Shown here: positions 33,856 to 41,629 of the stretch, piece by piece
How the letters are laid out: the number at the start of each line of letters is the position of its first letter
Numbering within the stretch: position 1 is the first letter of the stretch
NCBI GenBank assembly: GCA_021731085.1
Contig: JAKFYB010000014.1
Location: forward strand, 42,009-106,008
Origin: Dehalococcoidia bacterium
GTDB taxonomy: Bacteria > Chloroflexota > Dehalococcoidia > DSTF01 > JACRBR01
Length of the DNA stretch: 64,000 nucleotides
Reading direction: 5' to 3'
Program-made: the position numbers and the translations under genes
The notes under the pieces: model-generated
Told to the model about the DNA's origin: nothing
Database searches by the model: none
What the model saw: only the letters and a program-made list of their open reading frames with translations

Positions 33856-35415
33856 TCAGGAGCCGATGCGGACGGTGCCGGCAGCGCCGTCGACGGTGAT
33901 CGTGGCGCCGTCGGGGATCATGTGTGTGGCGACCTGGGTGGCGACGACGCAGGGGATGGCGTACTCGCGGGCGCATATGGCCGAGTGCGAGAGCACGCCA
34001 CCGGAGTCGGTTACGACAGCGGCAGCGATCGCGAAGAGAGGGGTCCAAGGCGGGGCCGTCGTGGCGCAGACGAGGATCTCGCCGGGCTGTAAGCGCTCGG
34101 CTTCTGACAGATCGTGGATGACGCGAGCGGTGGCCGTGACGATGCCCTTGCTCGCGGCCTGTCCCTTGATCTCTTGACCGGAGACCTCCGGCTCGGCCAC
34201 ACCGAAGAACAGACGCACGAGCGGCGCGACCTCCGGAGGCAGCTTGGACGGATCGGGCGGCGCGCCGATGAAGGGAACCGGCGTCATCGACTGCCAACGT
34301 GCGAACTCGGCATCGCGGGCGATCCCGGTCTCGCGGACCGCAGCGGACGGATTACTGGCGGCTGCTTTCAGTTCGGACGAGGTGAAGTAGAAGACGTGCT
34401 CGGGCTGGCTGAGCGCACCGGCTTCGACGAGCTTCCTGCCGAGGGCAAGGAGGGGGACGCGGAGTGAGCCGACGATGAGGAGCTGCCAGAGGGCGCGCCC
34501 CTCGCTCACAGGCACGTGCGCCTGGACACCGGAGAGCATCTCGCGGAAGGCGGGCAGCTTTTCAGGGCTGAGCTTGCTCTCGACAATGCCGATCGCTTCC
34601 TCGCGCTGTGCCACCGATCGCTTCATCGCGACATCGGGTGATCGGGATGGATCGCTGACGTAGTGGCAGATAAGCGTCAAGGGTAGGCGCGGGTTCTCGG
34701 CCCACGTCTCCCGCTCCATGGTGCCCCAGCTATCGACGCGCCAGCCGAAGCGATCGAGATAGACGTTGAATCGGGCGAGAAACTCGGGGCCGCCTTCAAC
34801 GGACTCCAAGGCGTCGATGTTGCCGTTCTTGAGTGCATCGGCGACGGCGGGCCGACTCGCAGCTTCCGCGGCGAGATCGCTGAGGCCGGCACCCGCTGCT
34901 GCAGTTCCGTTTTCAAATCCCTGCAGGAGCGTTGCGGCGAGACGGGGGCCGTCGGCGCCGAGTTCTTCTTCCAGGAAGCCGACGAAGCCAAACGTCGGAC
35001 CCATGAAACCGCTGATGGGTTTCATCGTGAACCCGTAGGCGTGGATGGCGTCGCCGAAGATCGCGGGAATTCGGGCGCCAAGATCGGCAAGCGACATCGC
35101 GTCGTAGTCGGGCGAACGCACGTTGTCGCAGAATGTGCGGATCTCAGGGAGGTAGTCCTTCGTCCAAACGTCGAACACGCCGCGATCGATAATCTCGGGC
35201 GGCGGAGGGGCAGGCGTCGGCTGCGTCGCGTACCCATAGCCGTTGACGTTCGTGGTGCGGGCGCTCATATAGTGCGCGTAGACGCCGCTCCAAATCTCCG
35301 CAACCGCGCTGCACATCGGGTGGGGGAAATGCATCGGGTCGAAGCCCCAGGTGAGCTGTGCGTCGGCGGCGTCCTGCCAGGTCACGCTGAAGTCGTCGGC
35401 GTATGTGCTCACCAT
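33856..35415 (-). CDS. PEP-utilizing swivelling-domain protein
   Basis: 519 residues. The C-terminal ~85 residues are the phosphohistidine swivelling domain of PEP synthase/PPDK: GGVLSHSAICAREYAIP with His477 as the phospho-acceptor. The first ~420 residues are helical and resemble the middle region of PEP synthase/rifampin phosphotransferase-type proteins, but no ATP-grasp nucleotide-binding domain and no C-terminal PEP-binding barrel are present. It may work with a separate subunit or bind rather than transfer phosphate. AAGGGGG lies seven bases before the ATG. No partner gene is adjacent. Confidence 0.75.
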   Translation of the reverse strand: MVSTYADDFSVTWQDAADAQLTWGFDPMHFPHPMCSAVAEIWSGVYAHYMSARTTNVNGYGYATQPTPAPPPPEIIDRGVFDVWTKDYLPEIRTFCDNVRSPDYDAMSLADLGARIPAIFGDAIHAYGFTMKPISGFMGPTFGFVGFLEEELGADGPRLAATLLQGFENGTAAAGAGLSDLAAEAASRPAVADALKNGNIDALESVEGGPEFLARFNVYLDRFGWRVDSWGTMERETWAENPRLPLTLICHYVSDPSRSPDVAMKRSVAQREEAIGIVESKLSPEKLPAFREMLSGVQAHVPVSEGRALWQLLIVGSLRVPLLALGRKLVEAGALSQPEHVFYFTSSELKAAASNPSAAVRETGIARDAEFARWQSMTPVPFIGAPPDPSKLPPEVAPLVRLFFGVAEPEVSGQEIKGQAASKGIVTATARVIHDLSEAERLQPGEILVCATTAPPWTPLFAIAAAVVTDSGGVLSHSAICAREYAIPCVVATQVATHMIPDGATITVDGAAGTVRIGS

Positions 35416-35547
35416 TCCGGAACCCCCTTTCGTGCGATACAGGATCGGATGCGCACACTCAGGCGCGTGCGGTGTCCCGCTAATCTAGCCGACCGTGGCC
35501 GATGGCGCGAAGGATTCTGTGGACGAGGTGTTCTGGCAAAGAGGAAG

Positions 35548-35622
35548 TGGTACCCCCGACAGGACTCGAACCTGTGCTTCTAGCTTCGGAGGCTAGCGCT
35601 CTATCCGCTGAGCTACGGGGGC
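35548..35622 (-). tRNA. tRNA-Arg (anticodon CCG)
   Basis: Complete cloverleaf on the minus strand: acceptor GCCCCCG/CGGGGGT with a G-U at the end, D arm AGCTCAGCGGATAGAGC, anticodon stem CTAGC/GCTAG around the loop CTCCGAA (anticodon CCG), T arm ACAGG-TTCGAGT-CCTGT, discriminator A and an encoded CCA. It decodes CGG, a frequent codon in this GC-rich DNA. Confidence 0.96.
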
Positions 35623-35732
35623 CTGATCGCGCACTTTCGTCGGCATTGTAGCGTGTCATTCGATGTAGTTCGGCCAAAGATTTAGGCCCATTGGCACGGC
35701 AACTTAGCCCACTACCGGTTTACGATGGCGTG

Positions 35733-37034
35733 ATGGCCGCGTCAGCTGAACCGCGCGAACTTCGCAGATCCCTGCATTTGTGGCAGGTCACGGTGTCTGG
35801 GATCGGCATCGTCATAGGCGCCGGCATCTACGTGCTCGTCGGCGAAGGGGCGCGCGAGGCAGGCGCAGCCGTATGGCTGTCGTTTGGAATCGCGGCGTTG
35901 CTAAGCGGACTGACAGCTCTGAGTTACTGCGAGCTCGCCGGCATGTATCCATCAGCAGGCGTTGAGTTCGAGTGGTCCTCTCGGGCATTCAATCCATTCG
36001 CCGGATTCGTGGCAGGCTGGATGATGGCAGTCGCCTATGTGGTCGCCGCAGCTGCGGTATCGCTCGGATTCGCCCAGTACTCGCAACATTTCTTCGACAT
36101 CGACGCGCGTGTCGTCGCGATCACCCTGTTGGTCGTCCTTACAGCCATCGTCATTGCTGGCATCGAGCGCTCGATGTGGCTCTCGGTGCTGCTCGCGACG
36201 CTGCAAATCAGCGGCCTCGTGCTCGTTGTCGTGGCTGGCGTGCCGCACATCGGCGACCAGCCGCTCCTTGAGGGCGCGACGATCACGGGCGTGATGTCAG
36301 CCGCTGCGCTCGTGTTCTTCGCATTCATCGGCTTCGACGACATCGCCACGCTGTCGGAGGAAACGGAGGACGCCGCCAACGTCGTACCCCGTGCGCTCAT
36401 CCTCACGCTGGTCATCTCCGCCGCCCTGTACATGCTCGTGGGCATAAGCGCCGTCAGCGTCGTGGGAGTCGATGCCCTCGCAGCGTCGGATCGGCCGCTC
36501 GCGCTCGTCATCGAGGATGATTGGGGCAGTCGTGGATCCGACATCATCTCGATCATTGCACTTGCGGCTACGGCGAATACAACGCTGCTGGTTCTCACCG
36601 CAGCGTCGAGGCTCTTGTACGCCATGGCGCGGAGCGGCGCTCTCCCTTCGATTCTCAGCCGCCTCGGCAGAGCACGCTCTCCGTACATGGGAGCCCTGGT
36701 AGCTCTCGCGGGGGCAGCCGCGTTTGCCTCGCTCGGCGACATCGGCCTCATCGCCAGCGTCACGGATTTCGCTGTGTACTGCACATTCCTGTCGGTGAAC
36801 CTTGCTGTAGTTGCCCTGCGCTACCGCGTGCCCGATGCTCCACGAGCGTTCCGTATTCCGCTGTCACTCGGACGTGTACCGCTAACCGCCCTCCTCGGCA
36901 CCCTGTCCGTCATCGCCATGATCGGCTATCTGGAACCGAGCGCCTGGCTGCTTGGCCTGGGGACGCTCGTTGTAGGTAGCGGGGTCTTTCTCACCCTTCG
37001 CCGCGCGACCACGTTCGCCGAGGAGTCCGCGTGA
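35733..37034 (+). CDS. APC-superfamily amino-acid permease
   Basis: 433 residues with about 12 transmembrane helices. The unwound first helix signature GIGIVIGAGIYVLVG is clear, with PSAGVEFEWSSRAF after helix 2 and IGFDDIATLSEET near helix 6. Proton-coupled uptake of an amino acid or amine is likely; the substrate is unknown. ATG at 35733 is chosen; no strong ribosome-binding site precedes it, and TACGAT at 35721-35726 could be a -10 for a leaderless start, without a good -35. Confidence 0.88.
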   Translation: MAASAEPRELRRSLHLWQVTVSGIGIVIGAGIYVLVGEGAREAGAAVWLSFGIAALLSGLTALSYCELAGMYPSAGVEFEWSSRAFNPFAGFVAGWMMAVAYVVAAAAVSLGFAQYSQHFFDIDARVVAITLLVVLTAIVIAGIERSMWLSVLLATLQISGLVLVVVAGVPHIGDQPLLEGATITGVMSAAALVFFAFIGFDDIATLSEETEDAANVVPRALILTLVISAALYMLVGISAVSVVGVDALAASDRPLALVIEDDWGSRGSDIISIIALAATANTTLLVLTAASRLLYAMARSGALPSILSRLGRARSPYMGALVALAGAAAFASLGDIGLIASVTDFAVYCTFLSVNLAVVALRYRVPDAPRAFRIPLSLGRVPLTALLGTLSVIAMIGYLEPSAWLLGLGTLVVGSGVFLTLRRATTFAEESA

Positions 37035-37155
37035 ATCGGGAACGAATCTGGCTGGAACAAGCGCGGGCCGGCCAGCGTTTTGTATAGGGAGCTGAGACGC
37101 ATTTGAGACGTCGATGCTATATTGACCGAGCAAATACGCACCAGAAAGAGCATCC

Positions 37156-37986
37156 ATGCCACGCAAGAAGCAAACGGTACAGACGCAGAAGCGCCAGAAG
37201 ACCTACGCAGCCGGCGAAATGACTGGTGAGGCGGCGAAGGTCAAGCCGAAGGGCGTTTTCCGGATCTTCGACAACTACGCACTGTTCGCCGTTATAGGCG
37301 GTGCAGGACTCATCGGCGGACTGCTGCTTTCTGTCATCCTCGGTGGCGGGACTTCGACCGTCGACGGCAACGACGTGCGGGGGGAGGGCGTGATCAGGAC
37401 GACTCCCGAGGCCGGCGAGACGGTTGAGCCGTCCGACACGGGTGCATCATCGAACATCAAGCAGTACGGTGCGCCGCCGCCGATGACGATCGACCCTGCG
37501 AAGAGCTACACGGCGACGATCAAGACGGCGAATGGCGACATCGTCGTCGCGCTGGATCCGGAAGCCGCACCGGATGCCGTCAACAACTTCGTGTTTCTCG
37601 CGAATGACGGGTACTACGACGGTTCGACGTTCTTCCGCGTCGTCGCGGACGAGTCGGGCACACTGCGATTCGCGCAGGCGGGCGACCCGACGGCCACGGG
37701 CTCCGGTGGGCCGGGCTACGAGCTACCGTACGAAGAGACGGATATCCCTTTCACGGCGGGAACTCTGGCGATGGCAAAGCCGCAGGGAGCTGACGCCGCA
37801 AACAATGGCAGTCAGTTCTTCTTCACGCTAACGGATGAGCCGACGCTCGAGCAGCAGTACACGGCGTTCGGACAGATTACGTCCGGGCTGGAGGTCGTCG
37901 AGTCGTTCGAGCCGCGTGACGCACAAACGATGCAGGATCCACCCCCTGGCGTGCTTATTGAGTCGATCGAGATAGTTGAGGCTTAG
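37156..37986 (+). CDS. Membrane-anchored cyclophilin-type peptidyl-prolyl isomerase
   Basis: 276 residues. A basic cytoplasmic N terminus (MPRKKQTVQTQKRQK), one transmembrane helix (about 42-63), an acidic/Ser-Thr linker (64-115), then the cyclophilin domain (about 117-276) with the catalytic Arg in STFFRVV, QAGDPTATGSGGPGYE, GSQFFFTL and AFGQITSGLEVVE. It probably folds exported proteins outside the membrane. ATG at 37156 with AGAAAGAG upstream. A terminator follows the stop. Confidence 0.9.
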   Translation: MPRKKQTVQTQKRQKTYAAGEMTGEAAKVKPKGVFRIFDNYALFAVIGGAGLIGGLLLSVILGGGTSTVDGNDVRGEGVIRTTPEAGETVEPSDTGASSNIKQYGAPPPMTIDPAKSYTATIKTANGDIVVALDPEAAPDAVNNFVFLANDGYYDGSTFFRVVADESGTLRFAQAGDPTATGSGGPGYELPYEETDIPFTAGTLAMAKPQGADAANNGSQFFFTLTDEPTLEQQYTAFGQITSGLEVVESFEPRDAQTMQDPPPGVLIESIEIVEA

Positions 37987-38018
37987 AGGCTGGACGCTAA
38001 CCCAACACTAGAACTATG

Positions 38019-38042
38019 GCGCCGACTACCGTCGGCGCTTTT
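38019..38042 (+). terminator. Rho-independent terminator of the cyclophilin gene
   Basis: GCGCCGAC-TACC-GTCGGCGC followed by TTTT, a perfect 8-bp stem 33 bp after the stop. The minus-strand peptidase gene ends inside this hairpin (its stop is 38026-38028), so its last four codons form part of the stem. Confidence 0.85.
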
Positions 38043-39021
38043 GTATTGACACGTTCAGGTCGCGATAGGCAGGGAGGCCGGGGATGGACTCCGCCTCGGT
38101 GACGCCTCGGACGATGGCGCGTTCGACGGCGCGTGTGGCGAGCGCTTCGACTATGCGGTAGTCAGCGCCCTCGATTTCACGCTCACCGGTTGAGAGGGCG
38201 AAGACGATGTCACCGTCGCCCTGCGTGTGCGCTGGGCGGACGCTGCGAGCGAGTCCGTCGTGGCAGACTGTGGCGAGGCGATTCGCTTGTTCCTTCGTGA
38301 GGGCGGCATTCGTCGCGACGACGACAAGCACTGTGTTTTCGTTCGGGATCTCGGGCGTCCATATGCGTCCTTCGCGGAGGACAGTGATCGTGTCGTCGAT
38401 CGTGTCATCGACGCGGCGCGCGCCCGCGAGCGTGCGGCCGGTGTCGGGATCGACGATGTCGCCTGATGCGTTGACCGCGGCGATTGCGCCAGCGATGAGG
38501 CCGTGCACCGAGGACTCGCTGGCGGTGCCGATGCCGCTCTTCATCGCGCGCGACGGGCCGAGAGCCTTGCCGACGGTCGCGCCGGTGCCAGCACCGATGT
38601 TGCCTTCGGGGGTCGTGCGTTTGGCGGCAGACGCCGCTTTGTAGCCCGCATCGATGTCGGGCCAGCAGTCGGGTCGGCCAACGCCAAGGTCGAACAAGAT
38701 GGCGGCCGGCACGATCGGAATGACGCCGCGCCCATACGGAAAGCCGACGCCCTTCTCCGCGAGATAACGCATGACGCCGGACGCTGCTTCGAGGCCGTAG
38801 GCGCTACCACCCGCGAGCACGATCGCGTGGACGTGCTGGACGAGGTTGCCGGGTCGGAGGAGGTCGGTTTCACGCGTGCCGGGCGCGCCGCCGCGCACGT
38901 CGACGCCGGCGACGGCTGGCTTGTCGGGGATGATGACCGTGCAGCCGGTGAGGGCGCGGCGGTCGGACCAGTGGCCGACGCGTATGCCGAGGACATCAGT
39001 AATTGATCCAGCGTTGGTCAT
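38026..39021 (-). CDS. P1-family (DmpA/NylC-like) peptidase
   Basis: 331 residues from ATG 39021. N-terminal-nucleophile hydrolase that self-cleaves to activate. Features: ITDVLGIRVGHW, GVDVRGGAPGTRETDLL, VLAGGSAYGLEAASGV, GNIGAGTGATVGK, and the cleavage stretch NENTVLVVVATNA, where Asn229/Thr230 matches the NylC-type processing site. Possible substrates are D-amino-acid peptides or amides. No good ribosome-binding site is seen before either start (a TTG at 39045 is in frame). Confidence 0.85.
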   Translation of the reverse strand: MTNAGSITDVLGIRVGHWSDRRALTGCTVIIPDKPAVAGVDVRGGAPGTRETDLLRPGNLVQHVHAIVLAGGSAYGLEAASGVMRYLAEKGVGFPYGRGVIPIVPAAILFDLGVGRPDCWPDIDAGYKAASAAKRTTPEGNIGAGTGATVGKALGPSRAMKSGIGTASESSVHGLIAGAIAAVNASGDIVDPDTGRTLAGARRVDDTIDDTITVLREGRIWTPEIPNENTVLVVVATNAALTKEQANRLATVCHDGLARSVRPAHTQGDGDIVFALSTGEREIEGADYRIVEALATRAVERAIVRGVTEAESIPGLPAYRDLNVSIQKRRR

Positions 39022-39123
39022 GGTCGGGAGTGTACGGGGTATCAACAGATGAAACAGATGACGGCTGCGTGTTTGCTACCGAGAGCCATCGCGAAACGGT
39101 GATTCGTGCTACTCACCGACCGA

Positions 39124-39141
39124 GCGGAGCTGAAGCTCCGC
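39124..39141. repeat. Intergenic hairpin, GGAGC family, CTAC-tailed
   Basis: GCGGAGC-TGAA-GCTCCGC followed by CGCTAC, a perfect 7-bp stem in the 193-bp gap between the P1 peptidase gene and the zinc-finger protein gene. Confidence 0.65.
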
Positions 39142-39191
39142 CGCTACTGGCGACGCCGTTCCCCGACGACCGGTTCCGATCGACGACCGGC

Positions 39192-39215
39192 GGGACGGAG
39201 CTAAGACTTCGTCCC
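39192..39215. repeat. Hairpin-family copy that supplies a stop codon
   Basis: GGGACGGAG-CTAAGA-CTTCGTCCC then CTAC. One G-U pair. The CTA of the tail (39215-39217) is, on the minus strand, the TAG stop of the adjacent gene. The hairpin thus abuts the 3' end of that gene and may act as its terminator. Confidence 0.6.
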
Positions 39216-40057
39216 TACGGTGCGTTCTTCGCTTCCTCCTGGAGCGCCGTGAGGGTGGCGTATATGAGAGTGCTGGAGATATGGGTCATCGCGCCGATCG
39301 CGCTGACGATGTTCTCGAGGCGCTTTTCGTCGACGGAGATCGCGGCGATGTTCACGGTGCGGCGTCCCTCATCGAGCGAGATCGCCGCGACCTGATCCGG
39401 CCGCAGCCCTGTGTTGTCAAGCCAGCGCGACTGTTTCGTGATGGCGGCGCCACCGCGGCGTTCGCCGGAGGCCTGCGCGAGTGCGAGCATGACGCCTTCA
39501 CCCATGTCGCCGATGCGCTTCACGTCGCCGAGCATCTGCTGCATCTGGAGGCGGAGGTCGTGCTCGTCGGACTTCGACAGCCGCGGGTATTTCGTCTTGA
39601 GCTGCGCAGGCATCGGTAGGCCGAGCGATCGCAAGACTTCATCGGGCGCGGTCGTCGCGACCTCCTGGAAGAATGTCATCGCCGTCTCGCGCTCCAGCTT
39701 GAACTCGAGCATCGCGCGCATGAGGGGCTGTCGGCCGCGCTGCTTGAGCGCGTAGTAGAGGCCGATCATGTCGCCGGCCTCCTGTACGTACTGCTCGAGG
39801 ATCTGCATCGCCAGCACCTTGCGCACGGGCGGCGACTCCATGACGAGCGCGCGGAGGCACGTCTCGGCGACGATGCGGCGCGATGTCACGCCGAGTTGGC
39901 TGTAGCTCTCTAGGAAGTCGATGTCGCGGGCGGCGAGGAATCCGTCGTAGCACTCGGCGCAGCGGACGGCGTGAGTTTCGCCTACGTGGAACGAGAGGGG
40001 CTTACCGCAGTCGCGGCAGGTCTCTTCGATGCTCCGGCCACTGCTGCTGTCGGGCAT
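39215..40057 (-). CDS. Unknown protein with N-terminal zinc ribbon
   Basis: 280 residues. The N terminus has a C4 zinc ribbon (TCRDCG...RCAECYDG, residues 14-39). The middle is helical (YSQLGVTSRRIVAE, then KVLAMQILEQYVQEAGDMIGL), with an aromatic helix YYALKQRGRQPL, and the C-terminal 90 residues are predicted helical with a hydrophobic end. No catalytic motif is recognised. It is upstream of mutM on the opposite side of a 31-bp gap, same strand, so mutM is read first. Role unknown. Confidence 0.65.
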   Translation of the reverse strand: MPDSSSGRSIEETCRDCGKPLSFHVGETHAVRCAECYDGFLAARDIDFLESYSQLGVTSRRIVAETCLRALVMESPPVRKVLAMQILEQYVQEAGDMIGLYYALKQRGRQPLMRAMLEFKLERETAMTFFQEVATTAPDEVLRSLGLPMPAQLKTKYPRLSKSDEHDLRLQMQQMLGDVKRIGDMGEGVMLALAQASGERRGGAAITKQSRWLDNTGLRPDQVAAISLDEGRRTVNIAAISVDEKRLENIVSAIGAMTHISSTLIYATLTALQEEAKNAP

Positions 40058-40088
40058 GGGTTCAGGCTCGCGCCTTGGTTGTGGGAAG

Positions 40089-40994
40089 TCAAGCGGCGGG
40101 CTTCGCGTGCAGTTTGCCCTTTGACTTGCGTTTCACCGCCATCTTCTTCGCCGTGCCGCGCGGGGCGGGCTGGCATTTGGGGCAGAAGACGCTGCTACGT
40201 CCGCCGACGATGATGCGGCGCATGAGGGTGGCGCAGCGGTAGCAGGGCTCACCGTCACGGCCGTAGGCGCGGACGGTCGTCTGGTTCTCGCCGGGGTTGC
40301 CGTCGACGTTGATGTGGTCGCGGAGCGTTGACCCAAGGCTGCTGCCGCGGGCGGCGATGCCAAGCTGGAGCGCCTTCACAATGCCCGTGTGGAGGCGGCG
40401 CCAGTCGTCGGGCTTGAGCTTGTTGGCGGGGCGCAGCGGATGTACCTGCGCGTACCAGAGCGCTTCGTCGCCGTAGAGGTTGCCGATGCCCGCGACGACC
40501 GTCTGATCGAGCAAGAGTGACTTGATGGGGATGCTGCGCTTCCTAGCACGCGCGCGGAGGACGACGGGCGTGAACTCGGCCTCGAGCGGCTCCGGGCCGA
40601 GGGACTCCATCACCATCGTCGCATCCTCGACGAGCCACATCGTGCCGAACTTGCGCAGATCCGTCCAACGCAGTTCTTGACCATCATCCAGGCCGAAGCT
40701 GGCGCGAACCCATTCGTCGGGTGGGTCGTCGGGCGTGCGATAGAGGATGTTGCCGGACATACGGCGATGGATGACCCAAGCGCGTTCGTCGTCGAGATCG
40801 ACGATGAGGTACTTGCCTCGTCGGCGGAGGCCCACGATCGTTCGGCCCGTCAGCGATTCGCAGAACGACTCACGCGTGATGAGTTGCACGAGGCGTGGCG
40901 CGTCCTCGGAGACGAAGCACGACGTGATCGTCCGCCCGATAACGCGCGCTTCGAGGTCACGGCGCACCGTTTCGACTTCCGGGAGTTCGGGCAT
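40089..40994 (-). CDS. mutM: Formamidopyrimidine-DNA glycosylase
   Basis: Removes 8-oxoguanine and formamidopyrimidines and nicks the strand. 301 residues. N-terminal PELPEVETVRR with catalytic Pro and Glu after Met removal; Lys in LRRRGKYLIVDL; GIGNLYGDEALW helix-two-turn-helix region; zinc finger CYRC...GGRSSVFCPKC. A lysine-rich tail of about 30 residues (KKMAVKRKSKGK) extends past the finger, longer than typical. Tandem TCAGC repeats lie just upstream. Confidence 0.95.
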   Translation of the reverse strand: MPELPEVETVRRDLEARVIGRTITSCFVSEDAPRLVQLITRESFCESLTGRTIVGLRRRGKYLIVDLDDERAWVIHRRMSGNILYRTPDDPPDEWVRASFGLDDGQELRWTDLRKFGTMWLVEDATMVMESLGPEPLEAEFTPVVLRARARKRSIPIKSLLLDQTVVAGIGNLYGDEALWYAQVHPLRPANKLKPDDWRRLHTGIVKALQLGIAARGSSLGSTLRDHINVDGNPGENQTTVRAYGRDGEPCYRCATLMRRIIVGGRSSVFCPKCQPAPRGTAKKMAVKRKSKGKLHAKPAA

Positions 40995-40995
40995 A

Positions 40996-41031
40996 TCAGC
41001 CGTCAGCGTGTCAGCTTGTCAGCCGGTCAGC
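40996..41031. repeat. Short tandem repeat with TCAGC core
   Basis: Five TCAGC copies at a 7-8 bp period (GTCAGCNN), immediately upstream of the mutM start, where the leader or promoter would be. Copy number is small; function unknown. Confidence 0.6.
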
Positions 41032-41146
41032 AACCTGCGCGATCTCGACGATTCTGCGGGTGCATATCCGGCACGGTTTGTCCTTGATCGGCAGGCTGGA
41101 AGGCGTCGTAATGTATTCGTGAAATACGTAACAAGCGGAGGTTGGC

Positions 41147-41629
41147 ATGGGCATGATGCCTAACACAGTCGAAAAGCTGCTGGAAAGCGCGCTGGTCGCC
41201 GAACTCGTCGTCCTGAAGGCGAACGGCGAGCCTGTCGTGCATCCACTGATTCCGCTGTGGGATGGGGAACGCGTCTACATGACTTCGAGCGTTCTGTTCT
41301 CGAAGAAACTGGAGCGCATCAAGCGCAATCCCCGCGTGAGCTTCTCTATCACGGATCCGGTGGCAGTCGGCGGACTGATGGCGCGATGCACGATCCAGGG
41401 CGACGCGCGCATCATCGAGGACGACATACACACGTCGTGGGAGCGTGTGCTGCAACTGTGGCGGGCCAAAGAGCCGGGCATCGATTTCTTTCTCGGCAAG
41501 CGGGTGGCGCTGCCGCTGTTTTTCGAGCGCTCGATGATCGAGATCACACCGCGGCGGGTGCTCTGGTGGGAGGACGGCGACACGTCGAAGCCGCCGCAAG
41601 TGCGCGAGCTGCAGGAGGTGGCGGCATGA
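41147..41629 (+). CDS. PNPOx-like FMN-binding split-barrel protein
   Basis: 160 residues. Split-barrel fold of the pyridoxamine-oxidase-like superfamily: LVVLKANGEPVVHPLIPLW, VYMTSSVLFSKKLERI, VSFSITDP and MARCTIQGDARII. These usually bind FMN or F420. GGAGGT lies six bases before the ATG at 41147. A small dyad GTATT-CGTGA-AATAC sits at 41113-41127. Its stop overlaps the next gene by four bases, and that gene also begins with a similar domain. Confidence 0.85.
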   Translation: MGMMPNTVEKLLESALVAELVVLKANGEPVVHPLIPLWDGERVYMTSSVLFSKKLERIKRNPRVSFSITDPVAVGGLMARCTIQGDARIIEDDIHTSWERVLQLWRAKEPGIDFFLGKRVALPLFFERSMIEITPRRVLWWEDGDTSKPPQVRELQEVAA

